64,000 bases of DNA from Bacillota bacterium. Its GTDB lineage: Bacteria > Bacillota_A > Clostridia > Christensenellales > Aristaeellaceae. A model generated the notes under the pieces. The model saw only the letters and a program-made list of their open reading frames with translations, searched no databases and was not told the DNA's origin. A program made the position numbers and the translations under genes. The first letter of the stretch is position 1. Every line of letters starts with the position of its first letter. Positions 51,741 to 59,623 of this stretch are shown in pieces. The stretch is taken from positions 111,312-175,311 of the forward strand of contig JAEZSP010000022.1 in assembly GCA_023421735.1 (NCBI GenBank), in the 5' to 3' direction.

Positions 51741-51769
51741 ATTATATTCTTGTTTTGCCGGCCTGTCAA
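51741..51769 (-). promoter_or_regulatory. Promoter of rsgA
   Basis: TTGACA and TATAAT, both perfect, with a 17-bp spacer on the minus strand, about 200 nt before the rsgA start. Confidence 0.8.
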
Positions 51770-51772
51770 CGG

Positions 51773-51801
51773 TTGACAGCCGCCCCTTCCGGGTATATAA
51801 T
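51773..51801 (+). promoter_or_regulatory. Promoter of cysK
   Basis: TTGACA and TATAAT with 17 bp between them. It is back to back with the rsgA promoter, the -35 boxes only 3 bp apart. Confidence 0.88.
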
Positions 51802-51813
51802 GCACATAAACAT

Positions 51814-51841
51814 ATGGATTTAGTGGGAAGTACAAATCCAT
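51814..51841 (+). promoter_or_regulatory. Inverted repeat in the cysK leader
   Basis: ATGGATTT and AAATCCAT with a 12-nt loop, just upstream of the ribosome binding site. It could be a repressor site or a 5' hairpin. Confidence 0.5.
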
Positions 51842-51858
51842 AAATGGGAGGCATTCAT

Positions 51859-52791
51859 ATGGCAAGGATTTATCAGTCGGCGGATCAGTTGATCGGCAAG
51901 ACGCCGCTTTTGGAGCTCACACATATTGAAAAGGAGCTTGACCTCGAGGCGCGCATCCTCGCGAAGCTGGAATATTTTAATCCCGCGGGTTCCGTTAAGG
52001 ATCGAATTGCCAAATCCATGCTCGACGACGCAGAAAAGCGCGGCACCCTGAACAAGGAATCCGTCATCATCGAACCAACTTCCGGCAATACCGGCATCGG
52101 CCTCGCGATGGTCGCTACCGCGCGCGGTTACCGCACCATCATCGTCATGCCGGAAACCATGTCGGTCGAACGCAGACAGATCATGAAAGCCTACGGTGCG
52201 GAACTCGTTCTCACCGAAGGCGCAAAGGGCATGAAGGGCGCGATCGCCAAGGCGGAGGAACTCGCCAAGGAGATTCCCAACAGCTTTATCCCCGGTCAGT
52301 TCGCCAATCCCGCCAATCCCGCCGTCCATCGCGCGACCACCGGTCCCGAAATTTTTGAAGATACCGACGGCGCGGTCGATCTTTTCGTCTCCGGCGTCGG
52401 CACCGGCGGAACGATCACCGGCGCGGGTGCCTACCTCAAGGAGAAAAAACCCTCCGTCAAGGTCGTTGCGGTGGAACCTGCATCGTCTCCGGTACTCTCC
52501 GCGGGCACCGCGGGCCCTCATAAGATTCAGGGCATCGGCGCGGGCTTCATTCCTGCGGTTCTGGATACAAGTGTCTATGATGAGGTCATCGCGGTTCGCG
52601 ACGAAGACGCCTTTGAGATCGGCCGCGAAATCGGAAAAAAGGAGGGTGTGCTCGTCGGCATTTCCTCGGGTGCCGCAGTCTGGGCGGCCATCGAGCTCGC
52701 AAAACGCCCTGAAAACAAGGGCAAGACCATCGTCGTCCTGTTGCCGGATACCGGCAACCGATATCTCTCGACGCCCATGTTCCAGCAATAG
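51859..52791 (+). CDS. cysK: Cysteine synthase (O-acetylserine sulfhydrylase)
   Basis: A 310-residue PLP enzyme of fold type II. The PLP lysine is in [11 protein letters not shown], the substrate loop is [12 protein letters not shown], the phosphate loop [12 protein letters not shown], and the C-terminal ISSGAAVWA is intact. It makes cysteine from O-acetylserine and sulfide in the cytoplasm. GGGAGG lies 7 nt before the ATG. No serine acetyltransferase gene is in the window. Confidence 0.96.
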   Translation: MARIYQSADQLIGKTPLLELTHIEKELDLEARILAKLEYFNPAGSVKDRIAKSMLDDAEKRGTLNKESVIIEPTSGNTGIGLAMVATARGYRTIIVMPETMSVERRQIMKAYGAELVLTEGAKGMKGAIAKAEELAKEIPNSFIPGQFANPANPAVHRATTGPEIFEDTDGAVDLFVSGVGTGGTITGAGAYLKEKKPSVKVVAVEPASSPVLSAGTAGPHKIQGIGAGFIPAVLDTSVYDEVIAVRDEDAFEIGREIGKKEGVLVGISSGAAVWAAIELAKRPENKGKTIVVLLPDTGNRYLSTPMFQQ

Positions 52792-52798
52792 CGCAAAA

Positions 52799-52830
52799 CG
52801 GGGGCGCCCCTCCGCGTGTGGGACGCCCCG
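52799..52830. terminator. Hairpin after cysK
   Basis: CGGGGGCGCCCC and GGGACGCCCCG form a long GC stem. The T run is clear only in the minus direction (GTTTTGCG). Confidence 0.6.
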
Positions 52831-53037
52831 AAAGATCATTTACGAACGCGCGGATGGATTGTACCTGATCGCACAGCGCCTCGGTTGCGTTGGGTAAGCC
52901 AGCCGTGTGAAATTCGATACGATGAAAGTGTCCTTTTTTATTCTTGATTTTGTTTCGCAAAATAGACATACCGAAGCGTTCCGCCGTGTGCGGGCCGCTC
53001 TTTTTTGTGCTATAATAGCTTCCTGTGAGGTGAGAAT

Positions 53038-54426
53038 ATGCTCGCAAAGACATTGCAACCCGGCGACACAATCGGGCTGGTCGCGCCAAGCCATATCGCC
53101 ACGCGCGAAGGCTATGCGCCCATCATCGCGGGACTCGAAGCTGCGGGCTACCGCGTCAAGACGGGAGAGAATCTCTACAAGGCAACCTACGGCTACGCGG
53201 CGACGCCCGCCGAGCGCGCACAGGATTTCAACCAAATGGCGGCGGATCCCGATGTGCGGCTCGTCTTCTTCGGCGGCGGCGAGGGAGCAAACGAAATCCT
53301 TCCGCTCATCGATTACGGCCTGATCGCCCGGACTCGCAAGCGCTATCTGAGCTATAGCGACGGGACGGATCTCCTCCTCGCGATCCAATCCAAAACCGGC
53401 CTCCAGACTGATTATGGTCAGACACCGGGTCTTTTTGCGGCGATCTCGGACTACGACTTTTCCCAATTCCGCGCCCACATGGTCGATGGCGCACCAGCTC
53501 GCCACATCGGCAACGGCACGTGGCGCGCCGTTTATCCCGGACGCGCAACCGGAACGCTCGTGGGGGGCTATCTCGGGAACTTCGCGTACCTCCTCGGTAC
53601 CGATTTCTTCTCGTGGCGCAAAGACGGGCGCTATGTGCTTTTCCTTGAGGATCACGAGGTGTTCGTGTCCATGGATCGTTTGAGCGCACTCCTCGCGCGC
53701 GTCGAACAGAGTCCCTTCATGCCGTGCGTGGCGGGCCTTCTGTTCGGTCACTATTCGGAAAATGAACCGCCTGAACTGTGCGAACGTCTCGCACGATTGG
53801 GCGAAGCGTGGCAAATCCCTGTCGCGCATTGCGATGACTTCGGCCACGGGAAAAATCACGCGATTTTTCCTATCGGCGAACGCGCCACTTTGGACGCGGA
53901 AACGGGACTCCTTTATCATCCGCGCACGATCATCGTCGCGCCCTATGATCCGAACTGGGCTTTTGAATTCGAGCGCGTGCGCGCCCACGTCGCACCCGTC
54001 CTCGGCGCGCACGCCGTTTCCATTGAGCATGTCGGCAGCACCTCGGTGCCGGGTCTGTGGGCCAAGCCCATCCTGGATATCGACGTTGGCATCGCGTCCC
54101 GCGCAGACCTTCCCGCGGTCATCGGCCTGCTCGCCGCAATCGGCTACCGTTACCGGGGCGATTTCGGCATTCCCGACCGCGAGGCGTTTGCCTATGAAGG
54201 CGCAATAGACTTCATGCCCCAGCACTTTTACGTCTGCCCGGGCGATTCCCCCGAAATGCGCCGCCACATCGCCCTGCGCGATTACCTGCGTGCACACCCG
54301 GACGCGCGGGACGAATATAGCCGCGTTAAGCGCGAAGGCGCACGGCTTTACCCGCATGACATCGATGCCTATATCGATCATAAGGGTTCCTGTGTCCGTG
54401 CCATTTACGGGATGTGCGGTCTCTAA
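53038..54426 (+). CDS. LD-carboxypeptidase (S66)-GrpB fusion
   Basis: A 462-residue frame with two domains. Residues 1-290 are an S66 peptidase of the LdcA/MccF type with the likely triad S107 (LSYSDGT), E204 (LFLEDHE) and H270 (DDFGHGKNH). From about 296 to the end it is a GrpB/UPF0157 nucleotidyltransferase-fold domain (IVAPYDPNWAFEFERV, SIEHVGSTSVPGL, KPILDIDV). The first part cuts LD-peptide bonds in recycled peptidoglycan or inactivates peptide-nucleotide antibiotics, the second is of unknown role. TATAAT lies at 53011. Confidence 0.9.
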   Translation: MLAKTLQPGDTIGLVAPSHIATREGYAPIIAGLEAAGYRVKTGENLYKATYGYAATPAERAQDFNQMAADPDVRLVFFGGGEGANEILPLIDYGLIARTRKRYLSYSDGTDLLLAIQSKTGLQTDYGQTPGLFAAISDYDFSQFRAHMVDGAPARHIGNGTWRAVYPGRATGTLVGGYLGNFAYLLGTDFFSWRKDGRYVLFLEDHEVFVSMDRLSALLARVEQSPFMPCVAGLLFGHYSENEPPELCERLARLGEAWQIPVAHCDDFGHGKNHAIFPIGERATLDAETGLLYHPRTIIVAPYDPNWAFEFERVRAHVAPVLGAHAVSIEHVGSTSVPGLWAKPILDIDVGIASRADLPAVIGLLAAIGYRYRGDFGIPDREAFAYEGAIDFMPQHFYVCPGDSPEMRRHIALRDYLRAHPDARDEYSRVKREGARLYPHDIDAYIDHKGSCVRAIYGMCGL

Positions 54427-54815
54427 AATTCCTCGACGATCTCCGCGCTTCCAAATGCGGAAAGCACCGCGCGCGCATCCTTGATGTACCAAACCTCCGT
54501 GTTCCCGTCGCCCGCCCGATAGCGACCCTTGAGCGACGGATATGCATCCAGCATGCTCTTTTGCGCCTCGATCCGCTCGTCCGCCACCGCCGTGCCCGTC
54601 AGCCTGAGCCACTTGCCCCCTTTGCACGCGCATATTTCGATGTTGGGGTTCCGGTGCATCTGCTTTGAAACGTCCTTGCTCTTGCCCGTCTGGATGTAGA
54701 GCCTGCCTTCAAAGATGTGCGCCGTGCCGAACGGGCGCACGCGCGGCGCGTTCCCGTCCACCGTAGCGAGATAATACACGCCGCATTCCTTTAAAAACGC
54801 ATAGGTTTTCTCCAT
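54423..54815 (-). CDS. PNPOx-fold flavin-binding protein
   Basis: A 130-residue split-barrel protein of the pyridoxamine 5'-phosphate oxidase-like superfamily: MEKTYAFLKECGVYYLATVDGN, RPFGTAHIFEGRLYI and GKSKDVSKQMHRNP are typical of clostridial members. It probably binds FMN or F420-like cofactor; the reaction is unknown. GGGAGGTGA precedes the ATG at 54815. The frame continues upstream without conserved content. The 3' end overlaps the convergent fusion gene by 4 bases. Confidence 0.85.
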   Translation of the reverse strand: MEKTYAFLKECGVYYLATVDGNAPRVRPFGTAHIFEGRLYIQTGKSKDVSKQMHRNPNIEICACKGGKWLRLTGTAVADERIEAQKSMLDAYPSLKGRYRAGDGNTEVWYIKDARAVLSAFGSAEIVEEF

Positions 54816-54899
54816 AAAAATCACCTCCCTGCGAAAGATTGTAGCACAAGCTTGGCGCAAATGCGAGTGCCATGGTAGAATGGGGGAGAGGTGATGGAA

Positions 54900-55643
54900 A
54901 TGGAAGGAATGGAGATCGCGCGCGGCGCAACGGCTGTGGTCTATGATATCGGCGATGGCAAGGTGCTTAAGCTGTTTTACGAGGGCTATTGGCGCGATGC
55001 GGCACTCAGAGAGTATGGCGATGCGAAAATCGTCTATGAAAAGGGCATACCCGCGCCGCGCGTCTATGCGTTTGTCGAGCCGGAGGGACGCGTGGGCATC
55101 GTTTACGAGAAGATCGAGGGCATTCAAATGCTCGATGCGCTGCTCCAAAACGGCGACGCGTCAAGTCTGGTCGCAGATTTTGCCGCGCTTCATCATAAAT
55201 TCCACGCGGCACACGCGCCTCAATTGCGCACGCTCAAGGAGTCCTGGCGCAAAAGCGCCGTGCGGGGTGGCATGGAGAAGTTTATTCCCCTGATCGATGC
55301 GCTCCCGGACGGTGATCGGCTCTGCCACGGGGACTATCACCCTGCGAACGTCATCTGCACGCCCGGCGGCCCGGTCGCCATCGACTTTATGAATGTGTGC
55401 CGGGGCGATCCCATTCTGGATGTCGCGCGCACGATCTATCTCCTTCAAATGACGCCATCCGACGATGTGCCCATGGCGCAGCGCATCGCGATCTCGGATC
55501 TGTATCTCGCGCATATGGGCGTGACGCGCGCTGCACTCGCGCCCATCATGCCCGCGCTCATGGCGGCGCGCGTTTCGGAACTCAAACCCGGCGTTGAGCG
55601 GGAAATGCTCCTTGATGAACTTGAAAAGGTGCGATTTGTTTGA
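54900..55643 (+). CDS. APH-family small-molecule kinase
   Basis: A 247-residue protein of the aminoglycoside phosphotransferase/choline kinase-like fold. The catalytic loop is LCHGDYHPANVI near residue 141 and the metal-binding Asp is in AIDFMNVCRGDP. The N-terminal lobe carries VLKLFYEGY with the ATP-binding Lys. Similar genes occur in Clostridia without resistance function; a metabolic substrate is more likely than an antibiotic. Of several in-frame starts I chose the ATG at 54900 for its spacing from GGGGGAGAGG. It is coupled to thiN by a TTGA overlap. Confidence 0.82.
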   Translation: MEGMEIARGATAVVYDIGDGKVLKLFYEGYWRDAALREYGDAKIVYEKGIPAPRVYAFVEPEGRVGIVYEKIEGIQMLDALLQNGDASSLVADFAALHHKFHAAHAPQLRTLKESWRKSAVRGGMEKFIPLIDALPDGDRLCHGDYHPANVICTPGGPVAIDFMNVCRGDPILDVARTIYLLQMTPSDDVPMAQRIAISDLYLAHMGVTRAALAPIMPALMAARVSELKPGVEREMLLDELEKVRFV

Positions 55644-56263
55644 AGATTTGTCATATCATCGGTGCGGGTGAAATGGGCGGCGCAAGGGTAACGCCCCGGC
55701 CCGGCGATTTCGTCATCGCCGCGGACGCGGGGTATGTCCAGCTCGTTTGTCAGGGTGTGGCGCCCGACCTCGCCGTGGGCGATTTTGATTCGCTGGGCGA
55801 ACCGCCCGTCGGCGTTCCCATCGTCCGACATCCCGTCATGAAGGATGATACGGATACCATGCTCGCCGTCAAACTCGGCCTCGAACGCGGCTATACGGAT
55901 TTTCGGCTCTACGGCGTGCTCGGCGGACGGCTGGACCATACGCTCGCCAATCTACAGACGCTCCAATATATCGCCGCACGGGGCGCAAACGGGGTCATCG
56001 TCGGCGATGTCTGCCTCGCGGTGGTCCAAAATGGCGAACTCCGGTTCCGCGCGGAAGCATCCGGCATCATCTCGGTGTTTTGCCTCGCCTCGCCCGCATC
56101 CGGCGTCGATCTCGAGGGACTTTTGTATCCCCTGACCGATTACACCATGCGCGCGGATGTCCCCATCGGCGTGAGCAACGAATTCACGGGCGTGCCCGCC
56201 CGCGTCCGCGTGCGTGACGGTTGCCTCCTCGTGGTGTTCGGCTCCATCGATGATCTGGTGTGA
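55640..56263 (+). CDS. thiN: Thiamine diphosphokinase
   Basis: A 207-residue enzyme. The catalytic domain shows IAADAGYVQLVCQGVAPDLAVGDFDSLG and the paired motif KDDTDTMLAVKLGLERGY, then GGRLDHTLANLQTL. The C-terminal part is the thiamine-binding beta domain. It makes thiamine diphosphate, a cofactor needed by IorA. The start is an unusual TTG overlapping the previous stop, with AAAAGG upstream. Confidence 0.92.
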   Translation: MKICHIIGAGEMGGARVTPRPGDFVIAADAGYVQLVCQGVAPDLAVGDFDSLGEPPVGVPIVRHPVMKDDTDTMLAVKLGLERGYTDFRLYGVLGGRLDHTLANLQTLQYIAARGANGVIVGDVCLAVVQNGELRFRAEASGIISVFCLASPASGVDLEGLLYPLTDYTMRADVPIGVSNEFTGVPARVRVRDGCLLVVFGSIDDLV

Positions 56264-56622
56264 ACAACAATGCGATCATCATGGGTGCGGAAACGGCGGG
56301 GGAAACGCAAGTGCGGCGGTCACGGTGTTGGACGGCGGATTCCTCTCGCCGCTTCATATGGACGAGCAGTAGCTTGCGGCTAAAAGTTTTTGATAAAGGC
56401 GGCGTTGATCGCCGGAACGCGAAGACCCCCGGAACCATTGCGGTTTCGGGGGTCTTAGGCTGGCAAAAGCGTCATCAGTTGATAAAATGCACACCTTGAA
56501 AAACTGTAATCGTCAGAAGCGAGGAATCGTTATTTTGCACACCCCAGTTTGCAGTGGGGTTAAGCATGCCGGGAGAAATACTGATCAATGATCACCCAAA
56601 CTGGGTGTTCATAGCAATGTCA
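56264..56622. other. Noncoding stretch after thiN
   Basis: No convincing gene is seen. It holds a terminator (56422-56456) and small hairpins (ACCCCA/TGGGGT and CACCCAAACTGGGTG) near 56540-56612. Confidence 0.5.
56422..56456 (+). terminator. Hairpin after thiN
   Basis: AAGACCCCCGGAACC and GGTTTCGGGGGTCTT form a stem with one mismatch and a 5-nt loop. There is no long T run. Confidence 0.6.
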
Positions 56623-56666
56623 TCAACTTAAGGGCACGGTCTGCCTAAACCGTGCCCTTAAGTTGA
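56623..56666. repeat. 18-bp perfect inverted repeat
   Basis: TCAACTTAAGGGCACGGT and ACCGTGCCCTTAAGTTGA with an 8-nt loop. The pairing resumes outside after a 2-nt internal loop (AATGT/ACATT). It lies at the truncated 3' end of the epimerase pseudogene. Confidence 0.75.
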
Positions 56667-57477
56667 AGACATTGGCCATCGGTCGTCCCTGCTTCCGGGG
56701 CAGACGATTTGAAGATAGGTTTCTGAGTCGGCCGTCACGTGTCGAAGTCCGCCCAATTCACGGTAATCGTCGGCGATTTCCCGCCATGTGTGATGCTCCG
56801 CGGTGGAGACGAGATAGCGTTCGCGGCGTGCTTTTTTGTTTCCCACCAGCCGCGCGATCATTTCAGCCACATCGCCAGCCCTTGTCATGATTCTCTGAAC
56901 CGCCATGGCGTAATCCGGTAACACCACCGTTTGACGGTGGGCTATTCTGCGGACGACGACCTGCGCTTCCAATGTGACCAGTTGGAAGCGGAACTTGGAA
57001 TAGGTGATCGCAGGCCGGACCATGGTCCAATTGTCGTAGTTGGAATTCTCCAGAATGTCCTCCCCGCGGGCCTTGCACAGCGCGTAGTCGTTGGTCGCGA
57101 GAAATTCCTTGTCCTCGGAAATGTCAAGCAAGTGCGGCGAGCGCTCCGTCAATGGGTTCTCGTCGTCCGCATGGACGCGTAGAAGGACAGGAAGATATAA
57201 TAATCCGTATTTTTCAGGAAGATTTCATGCCGCCGGCGAAAGGCCTCCGTCCCGTAGAGTATGAAATCGACGAGCGCGTCATACCCCTTCTTCAGCAATA
57301 CGCGCAAATAACCGTCATCCATGGTGTCCGCCTTCAGATAGACGAGCCGCGGATCACCCGACTTCGCGTCGTTCAGACTGACTGCGTCCACACAATAGCC
57401 CAGCCGCAACAGCGCAGGAATCAGATAGACGCCCATGCCGCCAGTGCTACCCAGCATGAGGCCCTTTTTTGTTTCAT
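56658..57477 (-). pseudogene. NAD-dependent epimerase/dehydratase, frameshifted
   Basis: A start with GGAGG at 57477 leads to LMLGSTGGMGVYLIPALLRLGY after a frameshift in an A run near 57462. The frame changes again near 57150, from YYIFLSFYAS to ADDENPLTERSPHLLDISEDKEF; DYALCKARGEDIL with WTMVRPAITY follows. It is an extended SDR-type NAD-binding protein of about 270 residues. The C terminus ends in the inverted repeat. It is probably inactive. Confidence 0.75.
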
Positions 57478-57513
57478 TGCGCAGCCTCCCTATAAAATCC
57501 TTCCGCGCCGCGC

Positions 57514-57554
57514 AAAAACGGGGGGTGCCGCCTTTCCTTCGGCGCGCCCCCCGG
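57514..57554 (-). terminator. Terminator after the binding-protein remnant
   Basis: On the minus strand GGGGGGCGCGCCG-AAGGAAA-GGCGGCACCCCCC-GTTTTT. Confidence 0.8.
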
Positions 57555-57666
57555 CGATGAGTGGGAATGATTGGGTGTCAGAAATCCGTATTCTTTGATT
57601 GAGCCACCATCGGCTATGTATTACAGGGATAAAACGGACTTTTGACCCCATCAACGGGAATTCGTT

Positions 57667-59250
57667 CTACCTAAAGTACAGCGTCTCGAGCGCAAAGCCG
57701 AAGCTGATGCACAGGCCGCCGGTGGGCATGTTGCCGATGCCCGCATTGGCGACCACGCACTTCTGGATGTTGGTGGAGTGCATGATGAGGTAGTTATACT
57801 CCGCCATGAAATCGATCATTTCGGGAACAAGCTCGTTCACGGCCGTCTCGGGCGAAACGGCGATCAGTTCTTCCGTCATCTCAAAGAACGCACGCACATT
57901 CTCGGGCGGGGCGAGGTACTCGGTGGAATCCGCGGGGACCGCGCCCGTCATGCCGCCAGCGTTATCCCACTGATCCCACAGGGGGCACCAATAGCCGGTC
58001 GCCCAGTCCTGGGTGTAGTACAGGATCGTGCCGTGGGCGTTGTAAATGCGCATCGGGACGAGGTTGGCGCTGGCGGAAGTGGACAGAAGCGTGTTGTCCG
58101 TGGAGTAAATGCCCGCGTGAAGGCCGATCTCCCGCCAGTAATCGATGAGCAGCTCTGCAACGGAAAGGTGATCGGATGTCTGCTCGGTGGACACCCACAC
58201 CTGCCACTGGAACTCCTTGCCGGAGGGCGTCTCACGGTAGCCGTCGCCATTTACGTCGAGCATGCCGATCTCATCCAGCAGCGCGTTTGCGCCGTCGATG
58301 TCGTAGGCGCAGCCGAATTCCTCCTGCGGTTCCGCCATTCCAAGGTACACGGTGTCGCAGATTTCCTCCGCGTCGATGGAGATAGCCAGCGCCTTGCGGA
58401 ATTCGGCGTAATTAATAACCTCCTGCCAGGCCCGGGAGCTGTCGTCATCCTTGATGGTGCCGTCCGCGTTGAGACCGTAGTTGACATTGACCGCGATGTC
58501 CGTGGGATGGTTGTGCTGCGCGCCGACGTAAGTCTCGATGTTGGCGCTCTCGGCATTCTCACGGTACAGCGTCAGGTTGTCAACGGAGGCGTAGGCGCGC
58601 ACGAAGTCGACGTTGCCGGCCAAGATTTCCAGCTGAAGGACTTCCTTGGACTCGACCACGTAGTACATGATCTCGTCGGCGTAGGGCAGCTGCTGGCCGT
58701 CCGCGTCCACCTTGAAGTAGTAGGGGTTGCGGGAATAATAGTAATAGGTACCCGTGGAGGAAGTCATCTCCCAGGCATAGAGATTCGGGAAGTTCCCGGT
58801 CAGGCCGCCGTCCGGGAACGTTTCGGTGGTGAGCATGTCAGTCGCGTCGCTGCACTCCCAGTTGGTACAGTCGATCTGATTAAACACGGTCACCCAGACG
58901 GTCTCTTCGGTGGGATCGTCGTAACCGAGCACGGCCGCGTAGGGCCTGATGAAATCGTAGAACGCGTCGAGAGAGCCGTGGCACTCCTCAGCATAGTCCT
59001 TGTGGAACCGCTTCAGGTAGTGCGCGGGCTTGATCCAGTCCGTGTAGCCCTTCCAGCCGGCGATGGAAATTTGCGCCAGAAAGCCGCCGTAGCTTTCGCC
59101 GAAGGAGATCTGAAAGGTTTCATCGTCAATCACAGTGAAGGTGAAGGGATTCCCCTCGGCGGAGCCCGCGTCGCGCATGTAGCTGCTGATGACGGGGTTC
59201 AGTTCCTCGTTAAAGATAAAGTCGTTGATGCAAAATTCCACGTCGTCCAT
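57667..59250 (-). pseudogene. Oligopeptide ABC substrate-binding protein, N-terminally truncated
   Basis: 527 residues of a family 5 solute-binding protein (peptide/nickel type), acidic and rich in Tyr: ADEIMYYVVESKEVLQLEILAGNVDF and AVNVNYGLNADGT are typical. The signal peptide and roughly the first 120-150 residues are missing. Sequence similarity to the family begins at DDVEF, just where the DNA changes to the phage segment. There is no ribosome binding site before the first ATG. It should be non-functional unless the junction is an assembly error. Confidence 0.82.
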
Positions 59251-59254
59251 CAGA

Positions 59255-59623
59255 GATACGCTCGACTACTACTCGGATGACGAACTTCGAGGGACGGATA
59301 AAAGGGGTGTCAGCGCTGACGTCTCCAAGCAGCCGCGGCACGCTGCAGCCACAGGAAAGGCCGAACCTTCCGCTTCGTCCATCACCCACCCCAAACAAGT
59401 ACCGGCCGTTTCGCCGCCCACAGTCGTGGAAACTGATCTCCAGCGCGCGATCCGTGCCGAGAGCGAACTTGACGCCTTCAAATACCGCCAGCACAACGAG
59501 ATCTACCACCGGGACAGCATCATCGAGAACCAGAAAAGACGCATCGCCGAACTGGAAGAGGCACTCGAAACGGCGAACGCCAGAATCAGGGAACTGGAGG
59601 ATAAGTACAAATGCGCGACATGA
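59255..59623 (+). pseudogene. Truncated phage-side coiled-coil protein
   Basis: About 120 residues remain, RDTLDYYSDDELRG to the stop. The last 60 residues form a heptad-like coil (IIENQKRRIAELEEALETANARIRELEDKY). The frame runs back into the antisense of the binding-protein remnant, so its real start is lost. The stop overlaps the VapE-type gene. The function is unknown. Confidence 0.6.

Noticed and set aside
52840..54633. 597-codon open frame on the minus strand
   Set aside because: Antisense to the LD-carboxypeptidase-GrpB fusion, whose catalytic motifs are unmistakable.
54900..55643. Aminoglycoside resistance gene
   Set aside because: Only the general kinase fold is visible; context (thiN, no mobile element) suggests metabolism.
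57778..59280. 500-codon open frame on the plus strand
   Set aside because: Antisense to the binding-protein remnant, which has clear family sequence; no ribosome binding site.
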